A DNA stretch of 59,664 bases from Tritrichomonas foetus (lineage: Eukaryota > Parabasalia > Tritrichomonadida > Tritrichomonadidae): contig MLAK01000735.1 of the NCBI GenBank assembly GCA_001839685.1, positions 1 to 59,664 of the forward strand, given 5' to 3'. The translations under genes were made by a program, and so were the position numbers. This document shows, in pieces, positions 21,347 to 29,486 of this stretch (the stretch's first letter is position 1; every line of letters begins with the position of its first letter). The notes beneath the pieces are model-generated. The model was not told the origin of the DNA. It did no database searches and saw only the letters and a list, made by a program, of their open reading frames with translations.

Positions 21347-21743
21347 GATGCTTTTTTTTCCCGTCTTTTTTTTTTTTTTTTTCACCTTGACATTTCTATT
21401 GAATTGAGTTAATTTTATTTAAACGTTTGTGTGCATATTTTGTTTACAGATTGAATTTTTCAATTGACAACATCTTTTTGCCTTAAAGTTTGTGGGATAT
21501 TCATCGGTAAGACATTTATCATCAATTCACACATGATACATTGTTATTCTATTATTTCTTTCATTTTGATTCATGAGAGATCTTTTTTCAAATTCAGTAT
21601 GTGCTTTTATTGAATATTGAGTTGTGAATTGAAAAAATAATGGGATTTCTGTGAGAATGATATAATAATTGAAAAATTGTTAAGATAATTGAAAATTTCT
21701 ATCCCATTCTTCAAAATGGTGAAAAACGGTTGGTCAATTAAAC
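21347..21743. other. Divergent spacer between kinase and HP1-like gene
   Basis: It holds the oligo-T run at 21366-21382 and TTCACCTT at 21381-21388. No gene. Confidence 0.4.
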
Positions 21744-22145
21744 ATGCGAGATAAGGTGAATTATTTAATGAATAAGTTTGGTGAATTTACAATCAAGCAA
21801 TTAGTTGAGAAAAAATTCGAAAATGGTAAGACTTACTATTTGGTTAAATGGAAAAAATATAAAGATTGTGTTGACGATAGCTGGATGCCGGAAGATCTCA
21901 TTGATCCGGATATCATCAGAGCTTTCGAAATTTCACAAGCCAATTTTGAGAAATCAAGTGAAAATGTATCATTGAATATGCATCCAAAAAAAATACTTGA
22001 TTTGATTTCGATTGGCGACAAAAAACATTTTCTCGTTCAAACAGAAAAACAAAAGTGCTACATTCCATTAGAAACTATGCGAAAAATCGATAGCAAAATG
22101 GCAAGAGAATTCTTGCTGAATTATTACTTAAACACTTCATGCTGA
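21744..22145 (+). CDS. HP1-like chromodomain protein, probably chromo plus chromoshadow
   Basis: A 133-residue protein. Residues 14-62 are a chromodomain (EFTIKQLVEKKFENGKTYYL, VKWKKYKDCVDDSWMPEDL). The three aromatic-cage positions that hold methyl-lysine in HP1 appear filled by Phe15, Trp36 and Tyr39. Residues ~75-131 (HPKKILDLISIGDKKHFLVQ ... ETMRKIDSKMAREFLLNYYL) resemble a chromoshadow domain, the HP1 dimerisation module. The hinge is only about 12 residues, unusually short. A heterochromatin reader of H3K9me or H3K27me is the natural reading. The next ATG at residue 9 is an alternative start that keeps both domains. Confidence 0.8.
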   Translation: MRDKVNYLMNKFGEFTIKQLVEKKFENGKTYYLVKWKKYKDCVDDSWMPEDLIDPDIIRAFEISQANFEKSSENVSLNMHPKKILDLISIGDKKHFLVQTEKQKCYIPLETMRKIDSKMAREFLLNYYLNTSC

Positions 22146-22197
22146 TTTCAATGTGAAAAATTTGATGTCAACATGAAGCGCAGTTTTTCTAGAAATT

Positions 22198-22333
22198 TGA
22201 TGTTGGGTTCATCAAACTGGCTCAGGCCTATCCTCAGACAAGTTTAGGATCGAACTTATATTTTTTATTGGTTCATCGAAGAAAGTTCAAGCTGGTATTC
22301 TTGCTGGGTTCACCAAAATGGCGTCTCACCTAT
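22198..22333. repeat. Imperfect ~35-bp direct duplication
   Basis: GGGTTCATCAAACTGGC (around 22206) recurs as GGGTTCACCAAAATGGC about 100 bp on (around 22308), each followed by a short stretch ending CCTAT. The 3' side abuts the long poly-A tract. Confidence 0.4.
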
Positions 22334-22349
22334 TTTATTAAAAAAGGTT

Positions 22350-22350
<1 letters not shown>

Positions 22351-22435
<85 letters not shown>
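22351..22435. repeat. Poly-A tract, 85 bp
   Basis: Eighty-five uninterrupted A residues on the plus strand between GGTTC and TGTGATTTTG. It may be a genuine homopolymer, the tail of a retroposed insert, or an assembly artefact. No target duplication was found around it by eye. Confidence 0.9.
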
Positions 22436-22437
<2 letters not shown>

Positions 22438-22520
22438 TGATTTTGCATTAGGTTAAAGCGTCAACGGCTACCCCAGCACGTGTGTCCAATGATTAGGACT
22501 CTTAACTCAATAAAAATCCT

Positions 22521-22790
22521 TTAAATCATTGGATCTACTTAAATCATTGGGTTTACTTAAATCATTGGATCTACTTAAATCACTGAGTCTACTTAAATCA
22601 TTGGATCTACTTAAATCATTGGGTTTACTTAAATCATTGGATCTACTTAAATCATTGGGTTTACTTAAATCATTGGATCTACTTAAATCATTGGGTTTAC
22701 TTAAATCATTGGATCTACTTAAATCACTGAGTCTACTTAAATCATTGGATCTACTTAAATCACTGAGTCTACTTAAATCATTGGGTCTAC
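22521..22790. repeat. 18-bp minisatellite, 15 units
   Basis: Exactly 15 tandem units of the form TTAAATCATTGGATCTAC. Three main variants differ in the last ten bases: TTGGATCTAC (D), TTGGGTTTAC (G) and CACTGAGTCTAC-type (S). The order is D G D S D G D G D G D S D S G', where G' is TTGGGTCTAC. D occupies every odd position except the last, so the array is really a 36-bp higher-order repeat. It stays open in one frame (LLKSLD/LLKSLG) because 18 is divisible by three, but no promoter or extended gene supports coding. Confidence 0.95.
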
Positions 22791-23087
22791 TTTTTCGGAA
22801 TCTTTAAACGTAATCATTAAAAAGTCTATTCATTAATTCTTTCAGTTCGATGCGTCTATGAAATGATGTGATATACAGGAAGGCGTTATGTAATGCATCT
22901 CCAAATATGTGGATAGATCGAAAATCTCCATTCCCAATAAAGAAATATCATTGGGTTAGAGATGATTAGATGAAATAGAGATATCTTGATGTAAAACATA
23001 GTCTTTTTTTTTTACTCTAATAACAATAAAATATGAAATCATCATTTTTGCTCCTGTTGAAGATATTTCATAGAATTACTTCACACT
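22791..23087. other. Intergenic, no gene seen
   Basis: AT-rich spacer following the minisatellite. Nothing recognised. Confidence 0.35.
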
Positions 23088-23411
23088 TTAATAGCGCTTC
23101 CTATCCAGGTTATTCAAATCTTTCTGAAGTTGTTTTAAGGCATCTGCCTCATCCTGCAAAAACAAATATTCCTCTTGAATTTCTGCGAAATCGTCGATAT
23201 CTTTCATTAGAGCCGTATTTTTATTTTCAAGTTCTTCGATTTCCTGTTTGTAGCTAATCAACAGTATTTCGAGCTTTCCGACTAAAGCCTCGTATTCTAT
23301 TTCCTCTGAGGTCTTTTCAACCTCTTGAAGTTCCCAATATTTTTGTGCTGTTGCGATATATTTTTCTCTGTAGCGTTCATTGGAGTTGCTGAAGGATCTT
23401 TCGAAACTCAT
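23088..23411 (-). CDS. Small coiled-coil hypothetical protein
   Basis: A 107-residue acidic protein, nearly all predicted coiled coil from ~28 to 103 (EVEKTSEEIEYEALVGKLEI, then QEIEELENKNTALMKDID, then FLQDEADALKQLQKDLNNL). It has no signal peptide. The ATG at 23411 is preceded by 98 bp to the divergent RNase H2B gene, so the two may share a promoter. Small coiled coils of this kind occur in kinetochore, basal-body and vesicle-tether complexes; nothing here decides between them. Confidence 0.6.
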   Translation of the reverse strand: MSFERSFSNSNERYREKYIATAQKYWELQEVEKTSEEIEYEALVGKLEILLISYKQEIEELENKNTALMKDIDDFAEIQEEYLFLQDEADALKQLQKDLNNLDRKRY

Positions 23412-23509
23412 TGTGTACGTTTAAAATTCTGCATCTTTCAATTCAGAAAAAAATTCAATCTGAAAGACCATATATACTTTCAATTTTTATCATAGCCCAA
23501 AGAGTTTGA

Positions 23510-24337
23510 ATGCGAATATCTCTATTACCACAAAACTTACCAAGTCATCCACTTGTCACCTTTATTAAGCATCCAAGAACAAATCAATTATCTCCATTTA
23601 TTATCACTGACTCAAAATTATATGAAATTCTTGAAGTTGGTAAATCACCATCATCTTTTTTATTGATGCACCAATCAATTTCTAATGGTGATTTATTAAT
23701 TGCTGCTGAAATTCATCCATTATTTTTGGCAATTCCTCTAATCATGGAACGAAGTTCTGAGCTTTATTCACTAGATGGATATTTTGATAATACTGAACTT
23801 CAAACCATTGAATTTTTAATAAAACCACATTTCCCAAAAGTTTGTGAAGCTGTCCAAGTTGACCAATATGTTGTTTGGACTTACAATGAAAAGAAAATGA
23901 TGGATTGGTTATGTTTAAAAATCTCGAGACTAATTACATATGTCTATCGTAATAATCCAAATGATGATTATGTTTTAGTTGAGCAAGCTTTTGATATTAT
24001 TAGGCATTACATTCGTGCATCTTTGGCGCAAAAATTAAAGGAGGAGTTACAAAAGAGATATCCTGGATCTTTTCCAAAGATCGTTTTAAATATTTCTCAA
24101 AATCACACAAGAAGACAAATAAAGCCATTGAATTCATCTTCAGTTGATGATTTAAGTCGATCTGATTCGACATCCTTGGAAAACGAGAAAAAAGATTCAC
24201 AACAAAATAGTCCTAAAACCAGAAAAGATCAAGGAAATCAACCAAGAGTTAACAAAAGAGCTTCGAAAAAGAAAAGCGAAGTAAAAATTGCGAAAAATTG
24301 TTTGGAATCTTTCTTTGCTCCTCAAAAGAAGAAGTAA
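23510..24337 (+). CDS. RNASEH2B: Ribonuclease H2 subunit B
   Basis: A 275-residue protein resembling the non-catalytic B subunit of RNase H2. Evidence is the N-terminal strand-rich part with HPRTNQ, the SWFI-like SSFLLMHQSI, and the diagnostic LLIAAEIHPLFLAIPLIM (family pattern 'tpvDPlFLlLPlL'), followed by helical segments ending around residue 190. The tail (~195-275) is basic and disordered, and ends in NCLESFFAPQKKK. That resembles the C-terminal PCNA-interacting peptide of RNASEH2B, with the LxxFF core present but Lys in place of the usual Gln. The complex removes ribonucleotides from DNA and RNA:DNA hybrids. Subunits A and C are not in the window. Confidence 0.78.
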   Translation: MRISLLPQNLPSHPLVTFIKHPRTNQLSPFIITDSKLYEILEVGKSPSSFLLMHQSISNGDLLIAAEIHPLFLAIPLIMERSSELYSLDGYFDNTELQTIEFLIKPHFPKVCEAVQVDQYVVWTYNEKKMMDWLCLKISRLITYVYRNNPNDDYVLVEQAFDIIRHYIRASLAQKLKEELQKRYPGSFPKIVLNISQNHTRRQIKPLNSSSVDDLSRSDSTSLENEKKDSQQNSPKTRKDQGNQPRVNKRASKKKSEVKIAKNCLESFFAPQKKK

Positions 24338-24871
24338 TCTCACAATTATTGCGTAGATAAGGAGCTATATATATAGATATTATAGAAATAAAATCTTTCT
24401 TTTCACAATTTTTCTTTTATTTCTAGTATTTTTCCGAAAAACTGATAATCATATTATATCTTATTGCTTTTTAATGGTAAATATCAACAAGAATTACAAT
24501 AATTTTAATCAATTGTTAAATGTGTAATCATATTAAGTAGGAATAGACTTCGCCTCATTTCAGAAGTGGTATAGAGTCATATCAATCCATTCATTGAATA
24601 ATATCTAATATAGATTTGATGTGAGTATTTATATACACAAATTATAAAACATTCGAAATGACTGATACAATGTATACTTGAATGATGGTTTGTATCCCAA
24701 TAACAAAAATTACAATTTGAACAAATAGTACATTTGTGAAAATTGACAATAAAATTCATTTCAAATCAAATTTAGTAATAATAAATCATATCAAACCAAT
24801 ATATATAAAAGAATACCTCTAAAAAAACCATAAAAAAAGAACAATGGAAAATAGTCCGAAAAAAGAATTAA
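24338..24871. other. Intergenic, no gene seen
   Basis: Convergent 3' spacer, AT-rich. GAAATAAAATC about 50 bp after the RNase H2B stop is a possible poly-A signal. Confidence 0.45.
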
Positions 24872-25918
24872 TCAGCGCTTTCCAATTGTTGCTGTGTAGG
24901 CTCTTGATATAAGTCCCGTTGACGAGTGTGATGGTGGCCTCAGCCCTGTTCTGCAAGTTGTTCCCTTTGCTGTCGCGGCTTCTGCTCTTCGAACAATATC
25001 CTCTGGAGTTGACTCAACTCGATTCATTGCAGCGCGCGTTGGACAAAGCGTGGTTAATCTCATCTGTTCAGATTTGGTGAGTTTTGGCTCGACTGTTGGC
25101 ATTAAATTATATTCTTTCATAGAATCATTAATTTTTGCCATCAATGAATCAATTGCTGCCTTTTTGGTGAGTTCATTTGCTGTAACCGCTTGGCAACGAA
25201 CAGTTGCTCTGTCTTTTAATAAATCAACTGCCTCTTTCAATTTCCTTTTGGCCTCGTTGAGATCATGATCGGACTTTTCTTTCAGCTGCTTGGACTCTTC
25301 TTCATGGAGATCCGAAATCTGATCCATTTCATCTTTATGCTGTTGAAGCATTTGTATTTTCAATTCTTCAAAATGCTCTTCGACCTCTTTCCTTCTCCTT
25401 TCCAGCTCCTCTTCGCCGACATCCCTGGCCTGCTGGCGTAGTTCTTTTGCTTTTGCGAAATGCGAAAGCATGGCTTCTTTCTTAGCAGTATTCAATAATT
25501 CGATTTGTTCGGGAATTTCGCGCTCGCTCTCTTCGAGAAGAGTAAGGCCACGTTCTTTTTCAAGATCCATCAATTGGTGAATTTGATCGTCTTGAGTTTC
25601 TTGGAATAAAACTTGGAATTTCGAATACAAGCGGGCATCAGATTTACGTTTCTCTTCGGCAAGATCTTCGAGAACGTCTCTGTGATTTTTCTGGATTTTG
25701 GAAAGCTCAACCATCGTTTCGTGGTCGATTTCTTCGATTTGAGCTTGCGCACGTTGAGTTATTTGGTTCTGAATTTCATTGTAGTAATATTCAGCGGTTT
25801 CAAAGTCGAGTGCATCAATGGCATTCTGCTTTTTTTGATGCAGGTCGGAAAGAAAGTCATTTGTAATTAAAGTCGACATTTTTGTTATAACGTACATGGG
25901 GAAATCCCGAACAGACAT
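24872..25918 (-). CDS. Long coiled-coil protein of unknown function
   Basis: A 348-residue protein, almost continuous charged helix from ~15 to 265 (EEELERRRKEVEEHFEELK, HKDEMDQISDLHEEESKQLK), with a C-terminal Arg/Thr/Ser-rich stretch ending GLISRAYTATIGKR. There are no membrane spans. I do not recognise a family; a cytoskeletal or basal-body structural protein is plausible for a flagellate. The frame is open to a TTG at 25924. ATG 25918 is used; ATG 25879 (MSTLITNDF) is an equally possible start that lies nearer the helix. Confidence 0.75.
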   Translation of the reverse strand: MSVRDFPMYVITKMSTLITNDFLSDLHQKKQNAIDALDFETAEYYYNEIQNQITQRAQAQIEEIDHETMVELSKIQKNHRDVLEDLAEEKRKSDARLYSKFQVLFQETQDDQIHQLMDLEKERGLTLLEESEREIPEQIELLNTAKKEAMLSHFAKAKELRQQARDVGEEELERRRKEVEEHFEELKIQMLQQHKDEMDQISDLHEEESKQLKEKSDHDLNEAKRKLKEAVDLLKDRATVRCQAVTANELTKKAAIDSLMAKINDSMKEYNLMPTVEPKLTKSEQMRLTTLCPTRAAMNRVESTPEDIVRRAEAATAKGTTCRTGLRPPSHSSTGLISRAYTATIGKR

Positions 25919-26043
25919 TTTCAAAAATTCACCATATGATACATTGATGAAAATGATGATAATTCGTTATTATTTGATTGAGGTTAACAGATGATCAATT
26001 AACCAGTCAAAAATGTCGACTTGCTTTTTGTTGGGAATCAATA

Positions 26044-26060
26044 ACTCCTCAGTGAGGAGT
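26044..26060. repeat. Perfect palindrome, 8-bp arms
   Basis: ACTCCTCA-G-TGAGGAGT forms a perfect hairpin with a one-base centre. It lies 8 bp left of the longer imperfect inverted repeat. Confidence 0.8.
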
Positions 26061-26068
26061 CTTCACAT

Positions 26069-26202
26069 TCAAAGTGTTTTATACCTCTGCATTACGACAA
26101 AAAATTAAACCAGAAATTCACAATTCACCTTTCGAATGGAGTAACATTGGTCGTAATCTTTTTCATGTTTCGTCATAATGCAGAAGTATAGAGTGTTTCG
26201 AA
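26069..26202. repeat. Imperfect inverted repeat, ~31-bp arms (MITE-like fold-back)
   Basis: The left arm at 26069-26098 contains TACCTCTGCATTACGAC. The right arm at 26172-26202 contains GTCATAATGCAGAAGTATA, its near-exact reverse complement with a few mismatches, extending to TTTCGAA on the right. The interior is about 73 bp and includes TTCACCTTT. The whole could be a small fold-back element or a relic of an inverted-repeat transposon. No target duplication was recognised. Confidence 0.55.
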
Positions 26203-27088
26203 CAAAAGTATACTAAAAAATTTAATTTAGGCTTTCTAGTTTGTGAAGCGGAAAGTATCTATAAATCTGCATTGAACTGTTTTCTGCTTTTAAATGGTCA
26301 GTTACATACAAAAAGTATATTGAAAACAGTTTTAGGTTAAATTTTGTAAATAACTGGTATAATTCAAAGATATTTATCTTTTGTAACCCATGACTAAGGT
26401 CAATAAATTGCTGAATAATTAACCTTACTTTATTCGAATAAAGTTTGACTATAATATGCAAAGAAACGTGGTATATCTCGATATTTGGTTCATTGGTCGG
26501 ATTTTTTTCTATTTTATTTATGTTAAGATGATGTTTGAAATTTTAATAAAGATTTGACAATCATATATTCCTTTTTAATTGGTTCAAAATGATGTAATTG
26601 GTATTTTCAAGCACGTTTTTTGAATTGATTCGGTTTTTCTGTTGTATTCAAAAAAATTGAATGTCACAAAAATTGTGGCTAAATATGAATTTATCTGAGA
26701 TTTTGTAATTTTTTGTAAGCCATAACTCTAATTATTATATGGGAAAAACGATTTTTAACATTAAATATAATATATTATCAAAAAATATTGCCATTATAAA
26801 CAGATATAATATCATAATTATTCACGATTTTTACTTTGAACAAAGGTTTTCAAACATAAAAATAATATTAGCAAAAAGTTAAAGAATATATTATTTCTAT
26901 TACACAACATAGAAAAAGTTAAAAATACGTTCAAATTTAACAAAACTCAAATTCAAGAAATTTTTACATCTTCTTCCTTTGAAAAATTTCGACAAAAATC
27001 CTAATCTGTATTCAAAAATCATTATTTTTGTGGATAAAACTTTCAATTTTTTTACTCTTTATCAAAATTGAGAAAAAATGCAAAAACA

Positions 27089-28402
27089 ATGGCTGAGTCG
27101 TTCCAAACCTTCTCCCTCAACCTTCAACGGAATGGAATGACAGCTGAAGAGATACTAAACGCCAAAACACAACTCGAAAAAGCCCTTACAGTCAATTATC
27201 ATCCAATTTTTCAATATATCGCGCAAGCACATATTTTAAATGAATTAGCCGAATGGTGCTTCTCAACTAAGCACCTTGAACATCCCAAATTTTTCGAATA
27301 TTCAAAAACCGCCATAAATATTTTTGTTGCCGCGTCTTCGAAAAATCCAGATTTTTTGAAAAATCGAATTCTTTTAAATTTCTTCCACACTTTTTTGAAA
27401 GAGGACGATTCGCTAAATCACAGACTTACTGGTTTATTTTCCAGGCTCTACATCGACCAAATTGATAATCTCTCATTTTTATTTGAACAATTTGACGATT
27501 TTGGCTTTTTGCTTGTCAACAGAATTGATTCGCTTGGAATTCAGGACTTACTTGTTGAATTTGTGAAGAAAGGAAAAATCCCATATCAATGCAATTTAAT
27601 ATTATCAGAATTACTATGCTCACTTCAAAATAATGATAACGCATGTCTCACGATATGTCGTATTTACAAAGGGATACCCAGAAACTCGCCAACCTATTCA
27701 CAATTCACAACACAATCAACAGTCGGCATTTTAGTTGATGCCGCCATTTCAACACCGAGCTGCTATACCATGTCTGAGCTTATTTCTGTTGTTGTCGACA
27801 TTTGTTATGTTTGCCCATCAGCCAAAGTTTTCACAGAGGAGCAAGAAAGCCTTCTCCTTCTTACACCAGAAAACGTTACGCCTCTGAGCATTGAAGCAAT
27901 TGATCTTTTTTATAATACTTTCTCTTCTTTATTTGCCCTGTTTTTTGTTGATGAAAGAATTCATCATAAATTGATGCAAAAATTCCAACTTATAACAGAT
28001 GATGCACTTGCTGAGGTGGCTTCGATTCCAGGATTCATTGAAACTTTAATCAATGCTCATGAAGACGGAAGGTGGTGTCCCCACTGTGAAAAAGTGGCTT
28101 TAGTGCTTGGCGCTTCAAACTTAATGGTAGATGAACTCGAAACTGAAGAATGGCAAATATTTTACAATGACCATTTTTTGCATAAATTAGAAATTTTGAA
28201 TAATGAGTATGGCGGTACAACACCAGACTTACTTGATAACAGTGACATTTTTGCAATGAAGCAGCTGACAATGGCTTTCAAATATTCCCCTTCTGTGGCA
28301 GCATCAATGTATAATAAGCGAGATGAACCAGAAGAGGTTGAAGTTGAAGATGATTTGTTTGAAGATGATGATAACGGAGAGGAATATGTAATAGATATAT
28401 GA
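27089..28402 (+). CDS. SAPS-family (PP6 regulatory subunit-like) helical protein
   Basis: A 437-residue helical-repeat protein with an acidic C-terminus (DEPEEVEVEDDLFEDDDNGE). Residues ~100-165 (FHTFLKEDDSLNHRLTGLFS, then a stretch ending SLGIQDLLVEFV) follow the SAPS pattern 'FL..pLn..la.yFskv...Ll......LlkHi.tsaimDlLlkLi'. The later WQIFYNDHFLHKLEILNNEY with GG resembles the end of that domain. SAPS proteins bind PP6/Sit4 phosphatase. The match is moderate and done by eye. The frame is open from a TTG at 27068; the first in-frame ATG is 27089. An out-of-frame ATG lies 12 bp upstream of it. Confidence 0.6.
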   Translation: MAESFQTFSLNLQRNGMTAEEILNAKTQLEKALTVNYHPIFQYIAQAHILNELAEWCFSTKHLEHPKFFEYSKTAINIFVAASSKNPDFLKNRILLNFFHTFLKEDDSLNHRLTGLFSRLYIDQIDNLSFLFEQFDDFGFLLVNRIDSLGIQDLLVEFVKKGKIPYQCNLILSELLCSLQNNDNACLTICRIYKGIPRNSPTYSQFTTQSTVGILVDAAISTPSCYTMSELISVVVDICYVCPSAKVFTEEQESLLLLTPENVTPLSIEAIDLFYNTFSSLFALFFVDERIHHKLMQKFQLITDDALAEVASIPGFIETLINAHEDGRWCPHCEKVALVLGASNLMVDELETEEWQIFYNDHFLHKLEILNNEYGGTTPDLLDNSDIFAMKQLTMAFKYSPSVAASMYNKRDEPEEVEVEDDLFEDDDNGEEYVIDI

Positions 28403-28869
28403 ATAAATTCTTTTTTATGTTTATTTTTCGATTTATCTGTATATTTTTAACAAAACAAACATATAAAAAAGATGTTGACACTTTATAAATGTTCGACAGC
28501 AGTTTAACCGTGAACCCTTTTTGTTAATTTGGCTTTTAATTTGACCTTTTAATGTTCATGGTAAAACTTTTCTTTTTTAGGAGCACTATATAAACTGTAT
28601 ATTGAAGGAAAAGATTAATAGATTCACTGAATTGGTATTTTAGCAATCATAATATATAGCTATTTAATTTTTTGTAATTGACATTCTCCAATGACATTTT
28701 TAGTAAAATCTAAATAAATTTCACATCCATCACGAAACATTCATTTCTATTCTAACAACTGTTGTAACTCATCATGGAAAATTCTTTATATTGAAAATAT
28801 AGTAAAAAAGAAAGAGAATCAATTTAAAGACAATAGTCTTTAATAAATATTACACCATACACAGGAGAG
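28403..28869. other. Intergenic, no gene seen
   Basis: Convergent 3' spacer. Nothing recognised. Confidence 0.4.
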
Positions 28870-29486
28870 TTAGCAAAATGCAATCTCATCCTCAGTGTAT
28901 AGGGGTCCGGAAAAATCCGGACTACTTTGATCGAAATCATACAAATAGCCGTTGTCATAACAGAAATCGATATCTTCTTCAATGCTTGGGATCCCAAAAA
29001 ACTGGTCATCGAGATCAACTTGGTTCATCTGTTCAGGCTGAGTTTCAGTGAGCAGCTGAGTTTCAGTGAGCGGCTGAGTTTGAGTGAGCGGTTGAATTTC
29101 AGTGAGCAGCTGAGTTTGAGTGAGCGGTTGAATTTCAGTGAGCNNNNNNNNNNNNNNNNNNNNNNNNNNNNNNNNNNNNNNNNNNNNNNNNNNNNNNNNN
29201 NNNNNNNNNNNNNNNNNNGCTGAGTTTGAGTGAGCGGTTGAATTTCAGTGAGCAGCTGAGTTTGAGGCCTTGCATTGGAAATATCGATTCGGGAAATATT
29301 CGAGTTCTTCGGATTTGGCGGCTTCGGATACTTTTCTCTTCTTTTCGGGTATGGTGCCTTGGTGAACCCTTCAACGAGAACGCCTTTGGAGTCGAGGGGG
29401 TGTCTTTCGAAAGTCTCACCGTCAAACCAAATGATAGCTTTAAGGGGACATGATTTTTTTCGTTTACTTGTGGCCTTCTTTTGCAT
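28870..29486 (-). CDS. Hypothetical protein with hexapeptide repeats (family member 2), interrupted by assembly gap
   Basis: The ATG at 29486 starts a basic protein (MQKKATSKRKKSCPLKAIIW, then LDSKGVLVEGF, then SRIDISNARPQ) paralogous to the one at 7046-7393. A tandem hexapeptide region LLTEIQ/PLTQTQ follows and enters the N run. Beyond the gap, the minus strand continues the same hexapeptide (LTEIQPLTQTQ...) and then a unique acidic tail (QMNQVDLDDQFFGIPSIEED, and YDFDQSSPDFSGPL) to a stop at 28870-28872. The 75-N placeholder leaves the two sides out of frame. A true gap of 18k+1 bp, for example 73, restores both repeat phase and frame, so one intact gene of about 205 residues is likely. Function unknown. 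Confidence 0.7.
29039..29265. repeat. 18-bp coding minisatellite, partly unassembled
   Basis: Units of the form TGAGTTTCAGTGAGCAGC with G/C and A/G variants run on both sides of the N gap. In the minus-strand gene each unit encodes L-T-E/Q-I/T-Q plus L or P. Near-identical units explain why the assembler failed here. Confidence 0.9.
29144..29218. other. Assembly gap of 75 N
   Basis: Runs of N inside the 18-bp minisatellite. Single N bases also occur at about 31956, 33542 and 55798. Confidence 0.99.

Larger units (their letters stand above)
25919..27088. other. Divergent intergenic region with fold-back sequences
   Basis: About 1.17 kb without a gene between divergent genes. It holds a perfect 8+8 palindrome, an imperfect long inverted repeat (listed separately) and a GAAAAAGTT motif at about 26911. 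Confidence 0.5.

Noticed and set aside
22165..22260. Possible tRNA B-box (AGTTCGATCC on the minus strand)
   Set aside because: No A-box or cloverleaf can be formed on the correct side; no tRNA called.
22268..22456. Poly-lysine open frame
   Set aside because: Made by the 85-A tract; not a gene.
22529..22807. 92-codon open frame LLKSLD/LLKSLG
   Set aside because: Open only because the 18-bp minisatellite is a multiple of three; no start context, unique flanks or family.
29039..29265. CRISPR-like array
   Set aside because: Units are tandem without spacers and encode a hexapeptide; this is a minisatellite in a eukaryotic gene.
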